DNA of 64,000 nucleotides from Zhengitettix transpicula. Lineage: Eukaryota > Arthropoda > Insecta > Orthoptera > Tetrigidae. The stretch covers positions 180,559,246-180,623,245 of the forward strand of contig CM073590.1 of the NCBI GenBank assembly GCA_037074705.1, given 5' to 3'. The notes under the pieces were generated by a model. It made no database searches. It was not told the origin of the DNA and worked only from the letters and a program-made list of their open reading frames with translations. Position numbers and translations under genes: made by a program. How positions within the stretch are numbered: position 1 is the stretch's first letter; each line of letters begins with the position of its first letter. Positions 1 through 12,900 of the stretch are shown in pieces.

Positions 1-1276
1 ACCCTCATGTAGCGTGTCATTCTAAAAAATAGTCATTTCATATATATTATTTTTATTGTTAGGTAGTAGAGGCCAATATATTCCATAATACACGCGAATT
101 AAGAGTTATCACTTATAATGTAAAGTAGAAAGTGATTAAACCGTCTGTTGATAATTTCGCGATGGAATGGCCTGCAATGAGAGCTGAGGAATTCCTAACG
201 AAACATGAGTTGCGATAAGACCGAATGACGTCAAGAACTCGTCACCACAACTACAAGGCTCTCACAAAAGTTAGGAACGGCCACAATAATCATTCCCAGC
301 CTTTTTGTATCTTAGAGCGTATTCTAAAGTATTAGTAGGGCGGACGTCGCCATCTATGTTTTTTCTCTAAGGAACTGTATAATTGGATAAGGGCACTAAA
401 TAAACAATTAATAAAATAATTATGTTAAAATATAAAAATAATAGTTTATGTAAAATGTAAACAAAGAAACTTAAGAAGTAAACGTTTTTTTAAAAAAAGT
501 ATCAATTTTAGTGTAATATTTTGCATTTAATTTCATAGGCCAATGTCTCATAATAGGAGAATAAATCGTAAAGGTGCTTTTCGAATAGTCAAGATCTGTA
601 TAATAATACTGTATAATAATGTTTTTATTTTATTACAGACGCACGCACACTCAAGGCTCTCGGTGGGGATGGAGGAGCCAGAACACATATTTCTTCCACT
701 TCTCACCAATATAATAACATTCATAAACCGTGCTGACATCACAAACTAATGTATATTTTTAATAAGTGTTTCTGATATCGAGGTCGAATAATGACGGGCG
801 CACATAAATTGGTCTGCGGGCACCAAGGCACCCTCAGGCACTGGGTTCGGAACACTTGATCTAGACAGTCCCACCAATTATTCCTCCCATATATGTAAGG
901 AGTAACAAATTATTTAAGAATATTACACGCGAATAATTTATTTATATTTATGATTAAGTGATAATATTCCTTAAATATTACTTAAATTCGTTGCAAACCT
1001 ATTTTATTACACATCTAATTCCATGAACACAGTAATCGATATGGAAGTGGTTGGTAAGAAACGTCTTGATAGTTTTTAATTCAGTTTTTTGTTGTTGTTC
1101 CTTTACCATTTAATATAAATAATATAATATTTTCTTAAAAATGCTATTAGTGTTATAATTGACACATTTATTGACAAAACACAATAAAAGTAATCAAATT
1201 ATAGAAACTGTTTAATTTATAGAAACATCCTATTGTAATACTGTGTCTGTGTATCTATACTCTAGCCAGAATTTCA
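1..1276. other. No gene seen
   Basis: AT-rich sequence with only short chance ORFs; no recognisable element. Confidence 0.6.
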
Positions 1277-1600
1277 TTAGGCTTCAGTGCTGTGGCAATT
1301 ATTCTTGACATAGGTTACACGAGATGCCTGATGAATAGAACTGTTGTGGATTCGGTTGTCGAGATCTGGTGATTGTGAGGATCCAACAAAGTAAGCTAAA
1401 GTCTTCTTCTTGTTCCTGAAATTGTACAATTCTTGCAACCTGGCATGGCGCATTTTCTTGTTCGAAGTAGCCATCACCAATGGGATACGCCATCAACATG
1501 AAAGGATGATATTGGTCAGCGATAACTGGGTATGTACTAATATTCAGACTTTTTAGACGAATTAATGTCCCGAAACCATAACATTGCGACCCCACCAGTT
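1277..1600 (-). pseudogene. Tc1-like transposase relic
   Basis: The minus-strand frame reads HPFMLMAYPIGDGYFEQENA followed by PCQVARIVQ. This is the Tc1/mariner segment around the second catalytic Asp (canonical DNAPC, here ENAPC). A shifted frame continues SQSPDLD, equivalent to NSPDLNP. Only the C-terminal half remains, frameshifted. Bounded on the right by a TA microsatellite. Confidence 0.75.
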
Positions 1601-1604
1601 TGAA

Positions 1605-1607
<3 letters not shown>

Positions 1608-1656
<49 letters not shown>
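1608..1656. repeat. (TA)n microsatellite
   Basis: Uninterrupted TA run of about 49 bp. Confidence 0.97.
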
Positions 1657-1659
<3 letters not shown>

Positions 1660-2900
1660 ATACCCAGTTAAGAAGGACATAAATTTTGTTCTTATTTCAT
1701 CAGATTTGTTTACCAACTCAGACTGGGGATTCTTGAGTGGTTTGTATATAAAAAAAGATAATAATAAACTGATGGATAACGGCTCTAAGAGAAGGGGAGG
1801 ACTATAATTGAACGTTTAGCGGCTCTTAGAGCTAATGGTTTTGACAGACATCGGGCCGAAACCATAAAGGCATAATGACAGACGTTTTGTGGACACACAA
1901 TTATATTAAAAGGAAATGTTTATTTTAATTGGATTGAGGGGCTCTCGGCGGGTGAGAAAGCCAACAGTTGGTGTTTGTATGGCGAACGTGGAAACTCAAA
2001 AACTGTGGAAAAAAAGGAATATTCTGGAGAGGGGGAAGTGCATAGAAAAGTTAGTGTGGTGTCAGAGTTCAGAGGAGATGGACGTTGTATAACAGAGAGC
2101 AAGGGAGGAGGACGTGGATGAAAGTTAGTGTGGTGCCAGAATCTGAACGAGAAAGACATAGGAGTTGAAATGAGGACTTGGAGGGGAGGCGGTGATAAAT
2201 ATTCGGTCAAATTGAATGGTGGCCGTGCCTAAAAATAAAATAAACATTTTAGTCCATGGAAGCTGTCAGGAGTCGGGATACCAAAAAGGATAAAGTTAAC
2301 GTGTCCTTGAAGCGTGTGTAAAAATCTGTGCACAGAAGGGCATTGTAGATTAAAGTGCATTCCTGAAAAACCCAAATAAAATTGTAAGTAGACATTCAGT
2401 AATAAATTCTGTAAATTGTTAAATAAGGGTAATCAGTCAGATTTCGTTTTTAATTTTATTTAATTGCATTGTTTAAATTGTAAATTCTAGTTTTCCGTTT
2501 CCTTATCAACCCAGTAAAGACCCTGGGGTACAGAGTCTGATTTATAAAATGTAACTGGATTATTAGTGTAATTTAATTGTTGAGGTAAAAGGATATAAAA
2601 ATATACAGCCTGCTCTAACATAGCCACTTTGGGAACATCTGCTCGCCCACGTTCTGCCTTACGAATTCTTCACGCCGTTTCCCAAATCAATAAGCTACTG
2701 GACCCGCAATCACTCTTTAGACCTAATTGTCACATCGTCACACTCTGTCTACAAATTACGGCTTCCTCTCTGCCGCTCACCAGCACTCATCCCAGATAAA
2801 TGTCTTACCGCTCCGTCTTGTCACCTCGTGACAGGACCCGCGGTTCCTTTTCCCTCGCATTCTCTCCACGACATGTGCGCTGTTTTTAATCCAATGCATT
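1657..2900. other. No gene seen; short internal duplication
   Basis: A phrase beginning aaagttagtgtggtg recurs twice (about 2047 and 2124), a local imperfect duplication. The 2640-2885 part is more GC-rich than its surroundings but codes nothing recognisable. Confidence 0.5.
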
Positions 2901-2959
2901 ATATAATATGCATTACAATATATATATTGTAGTATTTACTATTAAATGACAATTAAAAT

Positions 2960-3075
2960 AAACAAATTAAATAAGCCCACGTTGAAGCGTCAAAATGTAA
3001 TAATTTCATTTACAATTACAATTAAATTTCAAGTTAATTTGCCCCACGTTGAGATGCCAAAATGTAATAATTACT
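2960..3075 (-). repeat. Possible LTR / primer-binding-site remnants (two copies)
   Basis: Two direct copies of a phrase like cccacgttga-(a/g)-gc/tgccaaaatgtaataatt occur about 65 bp apart. Read on the minus strand each gives an end in ATTACA followed by TTTTGGCatctcAACGTGG, the look of an LTR 3' edge plus tRNA primer site of insect LTR elements. No coding part was found nearby. Confidence 0.3.
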
Positions 3076-5110
3076 ATTAATTGAGCTTTTATATAAGTAA
3101 ATTAAAATTAAAATGATCGGATTTAAAATGAAAACAGTGTTTAGAATATAAAACAAAGTTAATTTATTACAACAAATTATTATCACCAGTTAAGTTATGT
3201 TACATGTTGGTAAAATTTGATATGCCACGACTTGATGTCAGGGCCGACTATCGGGCCTCCAATAAATAATATTTACGACAAGCAATTGAAATTTACAAAG
3301 TGAGAAAATTCTTAATTTAAACAATCAGTGAAATATTCAAATCTGACGATAAATATAATTTACATTTAGGTTTACATATAATAAATTCTTTAATTTACCT
3401 TATCGTTTTTCTGTGCGAAAAAGGGCTCGTACACACTCGATTATTGTTAAACACTTTCACATAAAGGGCATGTTTCACTGAATTTACTTGTGGTTATTAT
3501 TTCCTCATACAACACTTCCTGCTCCCTGTATTGGACCACGATAATTGTTTTGCTGTTCTCTCGCAACATCAGACAACCATTGCGAACTGTAGACTGGCGA
3601 CTCCTAACACACTCCAGATCTGACGAAATACATTCAGCCCTGTATCCTGATGACTCCCAGAAACGCGCTCTTATAACTTTTTCATCTGAACTTCCAAAGC
3701 CACACTTTCTGAATTTCTGAGTTTTCTGACTACCTCCTGCTTTGCCTCCCAAAACACACACTAAAGTTCCCCGCGTCCAGCAATGTTTCACGACAATACA
3801 CACAGCAAGCAAGCATTATAACCCCATATTCTTGTACACAAATCTTATGTTTTCGCCGCCGACAATGCAAGTTCCAAAATCTTGTTCATTAATTAATTAC
3901 ATGTTTCTTTTTAATTACCACCATATATGTATATATATCCGAGCCTTGTGTTCCTATGCGAACTGGGAAAGTGTTTCCTTGTTAGCTGCAGACAGGAAAG
4001 TTGTTTGAAATGATCTTCGGCTTCCAAATTCCATAAGATCTAGTGTACTGCGAATGGTGCGTTCAGAGAACATTTGACCTCTCAAACCTGATTACATCTA
4101 CAGTAATTTGACACACTTTTCTCTACTGTTGTATTGCAGAAGTCTTGTGACTGTCCGTTCTGCACGAGATGGCTTGACTAGTCGCTGAGATTTCCGACTC
4201 ACATTGTGCGATTTTCAAACCAAGACCGTCACCATTTTGTTGATTGTATTTTATTGTTAACAATACTATAAGGAATTATGATAGACAATACTGTAGTGAT
4301 GTTTGATTTTCTTAGAGAACAGTTGGGGAAAAAACTGTTACAAATGCGGCCTAGAATTGTTTTTGCACCAGAAGCCAGTCTCCTTATCCAAGCAAAATTT
4401 CAAACCAAACTTCTCTCTCTCAATGAACTATCTCCTATCATCTATCCAAATGAGCTGAGCACACTTACCACTGCAATATGGATAATAGCTATTTCTCCCA
4501 CCGTCCTCAAGTAACGCACACAAAATTATTGAACATTATGGTTACCGATGTCGGTTGGATGCAGGTCGCATTTTTGCACACATTTTCTTACTCTGCCCGT
4601 CTTAGTTTATCAACTTCGCAAGGCTATGGAACACTTCGACCTGAGGTTGTTGAATTGTTTCAGTGTAAGAGCGGTTGGATTTATCTGACTTCTGAACTCG
4701 TTTGACTATAAGGTGGGAGAAAAATTTAGTATTTCTGGTTGCACTGGACACAGAACTTTAATGATCACATAAATCGTTCTCAATAAGCTGTGCTGTTGAA
4801 TTATGGGGCAATCGTTCCAGAACAGCAGCAGGAAAAAGTTCAGAAATGCGCTAGGTTATATAAATATTAAAACTATGAGTAACAAATTTACCTTATGGAA
4901 CTTAGTTTTTTAATACAGCTTACCTGATCAATATTATTTTATAAAAAAGTTGTTCGGGAGTACTCGTAAACAAATATATAGAAAAGTTAGAAGACGACGG
5001 CAGTTAATGTCATCGAAATATTGCGGATACAAGTGTTTACTCGGTTAGAAGACCGAGAAGACTATTCAATCTATACAGAGAGAAAGATTGCATTCTTTAT
5101 TAAATATATT
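3076..5110. other. No gene seen
   Basis: Several ORFs of 75-121 codons on both strands (largest 3447-3812 minus) show no recognisable family, no exon-like conservation and overlap one another. Confidence 0.5.
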
Positions 5111-5114
5111 CTAA

Positions 5115-5550
5115 ATAATAATAAGAAAGACAGACAAATACAGATAAAAGAAGTGATAATATAAATACCACATAACGTTTCTGGAAGCCTTGTTCCTTTC
5201 TTCAGGTGCTAAAAAAAACAAAAAAACACAAGAGCCTACAGCATCACTACTGCTCAAGTCAGTGACAAAACTCAAAAAGTTAGTAATAATAATAAGAAAG
5301 AAAGCCATTATTGGGTTAATAATTCTTGAAAGTACTGACTTTAAGGTTAATTTGAGGAACTGAACTATACAAAAAATGCCATTTACGTAACAAATAAAGC
5401 AGGATTGCTCAGACTTGTACTTTCTTTAGTTGCAGAATAAACTTATGTCCTGATTTGTGCATTTGTGTCTCTCTACGCTTCCAGAAACGTTGAGTGGTAT
5501 TTATATTATCACTTCTTTTGTCTGTATTTGACTAACTTTCTTATTATTAA
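5115..5550. repeat. Foldback repeat of the CTGAAGA/GAAAC family
   Basis: The minus-strand arm (about 5115-5300) and plus-strand arm (about 5460-5550) share a phrase near cagaaacgttgagtggta, followed by tttatattatcacttctttt. The left arm has CCTGAAGA - AAGGAACAAGGCTTCC - AGAAACG on the minus strand. Related copies lie near 23.2, 23.4, 24.7, 40.4, 49.5 and 53.0 kb. Confidence 0.75.
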
Positions 5551-7870
5551 TTGTCAATCAGACGTAAATTTTTCATTTTTTTTATTCTAAATAATGTTTG
5601 GCGGTTTTTATAACTATCTCTCCCTATATACTTCTCTTCATTTTGTTTTGTACAGGATTGACTTCGTTTTCTTCCACGTTGCCCGTGTTACTGGAAAGTG
5701 GTTGTGTGTGTATTGCAGAAATCTCGACCATAAGGTTTGGTATTACACTGTACAATAAGATAATAGCAAGTCCAGCTGCAGTGGACCTTGGATCTGTCGC
5801 AGCAACGCTATTTATAGCGCCTTTGTTTTCTATAAATGGAATCCGTTGCTTGCTTCGTGGGCGTGAGGTACAGCAGTGACGTCAGTTATCAAGCAGTCGT
5901 TTTTATGGAGCCATCTAGTAACTCATGAAACAATAATGTGCTCGCAGGCAGGGTGGCTCGTGCGTATGTGCTACAGCACATATATTAATTTAGTAAGAAT
6001 TAATTTTTTTCGATTTAAAAAATCTTCATAATAATTGTGTTTCAACACTGTGAATCTATGCTTCGATATCGAATAATCGAAACCTATAACAGCCTGTGCT
6101 ATCCCACCGATAACATTTATTGACAACTGCGCATGCGTAGTATACTTTTTTACCTCCTGCGCGAACAGAAAAGCTCAACAAATTCACTCATTTTCCTGCT
6201 ACAAATCTGAGTGCACCCCAGAACCGTGTCGTGCAATAATAGAGAAGCGTCCACATCAGCAACGAAATCTAAATAAATTTGAACTATTCATTAATTATAA
6301 ATCTTATTTTATTATAGTTTATATTTTCAAAAAATAATATACGTACATTTTTGGTAAAATAAAAAAAATCACAACATTGCTCAGTGGCTGGTTCTGAAAA
6401 TTAACATTATTTAAAATATTTACCGAGGTAAAATACTTTTTGGTTAGAAATGCAAAATATTCAACGATAAACATTTTTGTATGCTGAAGTCTAATCGGTT
6501 GTAATATCAAAATTAGACCACTGTCTTCGATGGTAGGAGACCAGGACACTGCATCCAGCATCTAGTAGTTTTCACCACGAGCAAGTGATATATTACGCGT
6601 TTAAAAATTACACACTATTGGAAAATATGTATTATGTCAGAGTATTGGTAACACTATCACTGATGTAGTATTATTATTTCACATAGTTATTCTCGTAAAA
6701 ATGGTTGCTTGTGGTGATGTAGCACGTAACTTAAAAAACTCACGTGCTGCAACTGCTCGCAGAGATATTATTTTTCTAATATTATGCTTCTACTAATATC
6801 ACAATTTGTAGGGCGCACTTCGTTCCAGTGTTTCACTCAACTTACTTTATTCTTTCAAAATCAATACGCACGGCTGGTTACTGAGCCACATCATATTCAC
6901 GAACCCATTAGATATAGGACATGAAAAGTTCATTCCATGTACTGTTTCTAATATATCCTCTATTCGTTTGAAGGGAACCTCTAAAACGATTTGTTTTAGT
7001 GAATCACAAGAATAATCACACTCATGGTACCAAAAGAGAGGTAGCAATTGTTATTCGTGTTATTAAGTTTTTCTACCAAGCGCCCATTCTGAAAGTTCAT
7101 ATCCATGCGTCATTTGCCGCAAAGTATTGCTAACACTATCGCTGTTATAGTATTACTAATATTTTACTTAGTTATTCTCGTAAAATGGTTCACGTCCTGC
7201 AACTGCAAATTACATGCATTTACCTTTTCGCAAATAACTGTACAATGTATTGTATATTTACGAAAGCCACCACAAGCTTCGACCTCAAATATTTCATTTA
7301 TCTGCTAAGACATTTCTTGTAAAGATGATTTAATTATTTGCACGATAGTCGCAGACTCGCCTAAAAACTAACGGTTATCTCCGAAGTGAACTGTAACGAT
7401 TAGTACAACATTATATTTCGCAGCAGTAAATCTTGCTTTCTTAACTCTTGTGGCTTAATTTTGTCCCATTCCATAGCCTTGCAGTGTAAAAACATCTATT
7501 TATATAAATAAAATAGTACTTTTGGTAGTACATTGCTTAGCATCGAGTGGTTTTAGCACATTTCTACAGGAGATCCGTAACCTATGTCACCTGAATTCTT
7601 GTCTGTCACGCTGACTTTATTAATAACGTGTCTCTTGAGAAAAAGGCTGGGCTTATTTCGATGAAAAGTTATATTGTTGTATAAAAACGTGAGAATTTTC
7701 TGATACGTGTTAATTGTCCTGCCATTTTTTTTAACAAAAATGTTAACCATTAACCTAATCTTTACAATAATAAGAGTTTACTTGGGGTAATGATGTAACT
7801 ACCGAATAAAAAACGTTTTAGAGCAAAATCGAAATTTTCAAGAAAAAAACAATTATATTTTATGGCTGTT
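5551..7870. other. No gene seen
   Basis: AT-rich. ORFs such as 5598-5879 have hydrophobic stretches but no recognisable family or splice context. Confidence 0.5.
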
Positions 7871-7879
7871 ACATAGATT

Positions 7880-9070
7880 GAAATTCAGCAATACAGGCTG
7901 GCATATGAAGAGGAGAAGGATCCCAGCAGATTGAAGTAGAAAGTTATAAAGGAAGAGAAAAAAAGGCATTGGAAACTGATGCACCCATCACTTGCACGAG
8001 ATTTACAACTTGTTGGAAGAATTAGGTGCACAAGGATTAAATAAACTGAATTTATGAAACTGGAAAGTGAACTCGACAGAAGATTAGAACATAAGATAGA
8101 AGAAAAAATTGGAGTTCAGCTTAATTTCAGCAAAGATGCAATGGAACACTAAGGATTATTACAGAGAAGGTTCTAGCAGTCAAAGAGGAAGTGAGTTTGC
8201 ATTATTGTCTGGAAACTGATGTTAAGACTGGGTAAATTGCAAAAACTTGCTGAAAATACTCAAGGAAATGGGATCGATTGGAGGTATACAAAACTTATAA
8301 ACAAACAGTTAAGGTGTACATGAATCACAGAGATACCAACAACATGGAAGAGGAATGTGACAATTCTGTTGCCAGTCATACTGTTCAAACTCTATGTTGA
8401 ATGAATGGAAGGAGTTGGAGATTTCAGAATATCAATAAGCACAATGACTTGGCATTGTCGACAAAGAGAAATAAATGCTACAAGACAAGTTGGACAGGCT
8501 AGTATTGGAGATAAATACAGAAAAACAGTGTTGACAAATTAACCAGAGTCCTTTAAAGGTTGATTCACAACTTCCATGATGAATTTTTCCACATCAAAAA
8601 AGTCACTCATTTCCACAACATATACAAAAAAAATTATTGAATATAAATTTTTTTTAAATGTTGCTCAGTTCAAATATCTCGTAATTCTTTAAACAATTAT
8701 GGTTACAGCACCAAGGACAATGGCCAACACATCACCAAGAAAAGACCCTACTGACCACCAATCTAGAATTGCTCAAAAATCTGGTGAAGTGCAACATCTG
8801 GAGCAGGGCTTTGTATGGAACAGTAATATGGACGTTAAGAAAGAGGGAGACAATATACCTTGACCATTTTGAATGTGGTGTTAGAGAAAAAATAAAGTGG
8901 GCAGATGTGGTAAAAAATGAGGAGACTTTAAGATGATTAAATGAGTTGAAATCCATCTTGATTACAGTTTTTAAGGACAAATTGTTTAATGAAAAACAGC
9001 ATCAAAGAAAACATAGATGGAGTCGCAGGTCATGGAAGGAGAATAGCTGCTTGATACCTGGAGTGTAGGA
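7880..9070 (+). pseudogene. Degenerate LINE reverse transcriptase relic
   Basis: Broken frames read LLKILKEMG (RT fingers/palm neighbourhood) near 8245. Near 8810-9050 they read VIWTLRKRETIYLDHFECGV, then KIKWADVVKNEETLR, the C-terminal segment common after the RT domain of many LINE ORF2 proteins (usually TW..TN.EVL.R). Many stops and frameshifts. Confidence 0.6.
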
Positions 9071-9646
9071 AGATAAAAATAATAAAAAAATTTCTATACA
9101 AAATAAATTTCTTGATAGTGTTGATTTAGTTGTTTTACATTTCTGAGTTTAACAATACTACTAAATAAAGTATATATCTTATTAGATTTGCTGATGAATT
9201 CCTGAAATTTGCCAACTAAAAGAATTTTTCTGATTTCGAGGCAGGGAGTCTGCCTTGTGACATGAACTTTTTATGCACATTTTTTCATAAATTTATAACA
9301 ATTGGATTGGACTGAATTGCCTGCCAAAGGCGGCCTAATTTTGAGATGTCAAAAGATAAACTGTACTTCGCTTAAAGTTAATTTAAAATTCATATGTCAA
9401 TACATTGTTATTTAGTCATATCATCATTATTGTTATATGTTGACACAAAACTGCAAATATTTTGACCCTGATTTTTTAAAAGTTAGTATAACTTGAACTA
9501 TAAGTTCACAGAACTGTATTCTTAAGAAAAAAAAAACTTATTTGACATCTAATCCTGTAGACTGTAGACTACATTATTATAAAAAGTTCAACAATCTGAG
9601 AAGAAAGGACAAATTGAGGTAGGACAATTAAATATTGAAAAAATAT

Positions 9647-9652
9647 TTTATT
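9647..9652 (-). promoter_or_regulatory. Possible CFDP1 poly(A) signal
   Basis: AATAAA reads on the minus strand about 250 nt after the CFDP1 stop codon. The motif is frequent by chance in AT-rich DNA, so this is only a candidate 3' end. Confidence 0.3.
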
Positions 9653-9900
9653 AATAAATATAAAAAATGTGGAATGTTGAAGACAAAATTTACAATTCAT
9701 AAAAGTAAACTGCGTACATTTTCCAACAGATTCTTCAAAGTTCAACTTTGTTCAGTTAGTCACAAAGGCATAAATACATTTAATACTGGAAATACTTAAA
9801 AAGTAAGATCTTCTTTAATAAATGTCTCAGCTTTGGCCAGTAAAACTGTTTCATCTGCAGAGACATATCCAATTTGCTAAAGCCCCATCTTGGCAGTTGT

Positions 9901-9994
9901 TCATCTATTACTTCTCCGAGTTGATCTCAGTTGTTTTTCTATTTCAAACTGACGAACATCTGTTCTTTGTAAGAAATCAATTTTTTCCAAGTAC
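9901..9994 (-). CDS. CFDP1: CFDP1 terminal coding exon 6
   Basis: Residues 240-270 and stop. The frame restored across the 4-kb intron gives GYLEKIDFLQRTDVRQFEIE, the conserved end of BCNT-C, then a basic tail. The exon is too short for a typical ORF scan and lies beyond a LINE insertion, so it is easily missed. Confidence 0.92.
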
Positions 9995-12900
9995 CTTTAA
10001 AAAAGAAACAAATTTCTAAAATAACACTAAAAAGAAAGTTTTTCACAATATATAGATAAATCTTAGTACAAGTTTAAATTAAAATTTATATAGTATTAAG
10101 TTATAGCATACTTAAATTATTTGTAACAAATAGATCATGAAGTACCCAATAAACAGACAAAATTAAGAGTAAAAATAAATACCATACGGCAAATTGTGAA
10201 ATATTTAATCATTTAATTTTGTCTGTTTATGGGCTACTTCACTATCTATTTCATATTTTTCATTTCATACAGATGCTTTAATATTTGCTTAAATTACATC
10301 TACTAATCATTTTTGTATACACTCCTCTAATTAACATTTATATATAAAAAAAATATATACTACTCAATAAAAGGATAGCTTCAGAAAATTAATAGCTTGC
10401 AGCATAATATAATACATATGGATTACAAAATAGCTTATTAAAGTTTTAGAATGGTATGGTGTGATCCCCCCCCCCCATATTCATAAATAATATTTATAAT
10501 GTTAACATTTTTCTTAGTCAAAAACAATCTGTGGCAACAAATTTATTTACAACATGTCAATTAGTAAACTAAAATTAAAAACCACTTCAATCAACGATTT
10601 TGGAGCAGTCATAAAATATCTAGAAGACAACAATGCAGAATTCCACACATTCCAAGAGACAAAAGAAATTTCAGAGTTGTAATTCGACGTCTGCACCCTA
10701 AATTAGATACCTCCATTATGTTAACAGAAGTTAAAGAAATAGGATTTTCCCCTACCTAAATTCTACCCATTAGACTTCTGGTTACAAAGGCAACTCTCCC
10801 CTTATTCTTCCCTGATCTACCACCAGACTCAATTAAAACATACTCTTTGAAATATCTACTCTAAACCAATACCATGTCAAAATAGAACATCCAAAACCAA
10901 AAAGATCCATTATAGGATATATGAAGAGCCAAGCCTTCGGTCACTCCAAAAACTACTTACGCTTATCATCCCCCTCCCCTGCTGTGTTTCTATGACCTCT
11001 CTACAAAATGCCCTAACAAAAAATCTTCAATCCCAATTTGCACTAATTGCAAAGGTCCACACACTACAAACTACGAACTACTGTAGCTGTCTCCATTATA
11101 AATTGCTCCAAAATGTTTACAATAAACCCTCCACATCATCAACAATTAACAATAATCAAATAAACTCCATTCCCACTCACAAATTCCCCAATCTATATGT
11201 AGAAAAATTAGCAATGCCCCCTCATACACCACTATCGTAAAAATTCCCCCTATTCACCATACCACCATCCTACACTATCCACCAAAGCTTCAAACCCAAA
11301 CCATTTATTTCTATCCTTTTGCACTAAAATTGATAGTCTCATCTCCCTTATCACACCACTTATTAATCTCCTATCAACCCTATTAACCATTATTAAAATA
11401 AATTAATCGTCCCACAAACCTCTCCTTATGAACATGGAACTTCCAAGGAGTATTCAACAAATTAAATTCCATGAACTTACCCTTTTCCTCAATACCCATG
11501 AAATAGAAATCCTTCTCCTGTCTGAAACAAAACTCACCCCCACCCACTGCCTTAACTTCTGTAAGTATATAATATATAGAGCAGACCACCCTGACACCAC
11601 TAGAAAAGGAGGATCCTCCATCCTCATAAAAAATTCCATTAATCAGAATGAACTTCCTTCCATAATGTCCAATGAATTCCAATTAACATAGCCAGCTTCT
11701 ACTCTTCCCCTTCCATAGCTCTTCCACATGATTTCAGGTCCAAACTTATATATAAGTTTATGCCATTCTCCGTTCATATTAGGAGGAGACTTCAATGCGA
11801 AGCACCCCCACTTTGGATTCACAATCCCTAATCCCAGAGGAAAGAATCTATACAACTTTATCTTCAACAAACCACATCATATTATTTTCCTCCCAGAACC
11901 CACCCATTATTCAGACATCCTTGACTTCTTTATCTGTTTTAAATCCTCCCACTACTTTACAAAATCTTCAGTACTGGACAAACTTTCCTCAGATCACCTC
12001 CCTTACCTCACACATCTTAATCTTATTCTATCTTCACATTCTTTTCCAAGTACAAATTGCAATGTTACATTTCCCTTATAGAGCCACTAATTAATCTACA
12101 AATTCCTCTCAAATATCCTTCTGGAATTGATAAAACCCTTGAAAACTTGCAAGTAATCATCCTATTTTCTGCATCAGCTTCCTGCTTTCCATTATCAACA
12201 AAAAAAACACTGTCCATATCCCTTAAACACTATCATAAAAGTCATTTTCGACACAAACTACTTTAATCATCTCCAACAACTGAATTCCTCTGACTACTCC
12301 ATATGGAGAAACCCAAAATACTCACCAAATCCTATTGTGATATCCCCCCTCTCAAACATCAAAACCAATGGTATACCTCTCCAGCACTTAAAGCTCTATT
12401 CACAAACCTTCTCACATCCCAATAATCTCCAAAACCCAACCATTAACTTCCGCCACAATAACCAGATTAAGAACACTTCTCCAACCTCTTCATCTGTCAC
12501 CTCTACCTAAACTATTCACTCCTGTCCAAATCCATTCTACCCTAAAAAATAAGCACTACTCTTGTCACAACCTTATCACCCCCTCCATATAACTTATGCA
12601 TTGTTGCCTCCTAGATGCAGAAAATCTTTTGATAAAGTACACCACCAATCACTACTTTTCAAAATCAAAGAACACTAAACAATTCCCTCTTCAGAATCCT
12701 TACAAAGTGCTCCTTCTCTGCCAAAACTAACAATACTCCTTCAAATTCCTTCCTTATTTCCTCTGGCATTCCTCAAGGCAGCATCCTAATCCCTTTCCCC
12801 TTCAACATCTATTTTCATGACATATCTCAAAACCGGTCTACTACAACAGTACTTTTTACAGATGACCTTTTCATACTCCTACAAACATCCTCACTAGACT

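Noticed and set aside
1920..2210. 96-codon Pro/Ser/Phe-rich minus ORF
   Set aside because: Low complexity, overlaps a local duplication, and no family recognised.
3447..3812. 121-codon minus-strand ORF, the longest in the left desert
   Set aside because: No recognisable family, overlaps a plus-strand ORF of similar quality, and no splice or conservation support.
5598..5879. 93-codon ORF with a hydrophobic N-terminus resembling a signal peptide
   Set aside because: Hydrophobic stretches are common in AT-rich random frames, and nothing around it looks like a gene.
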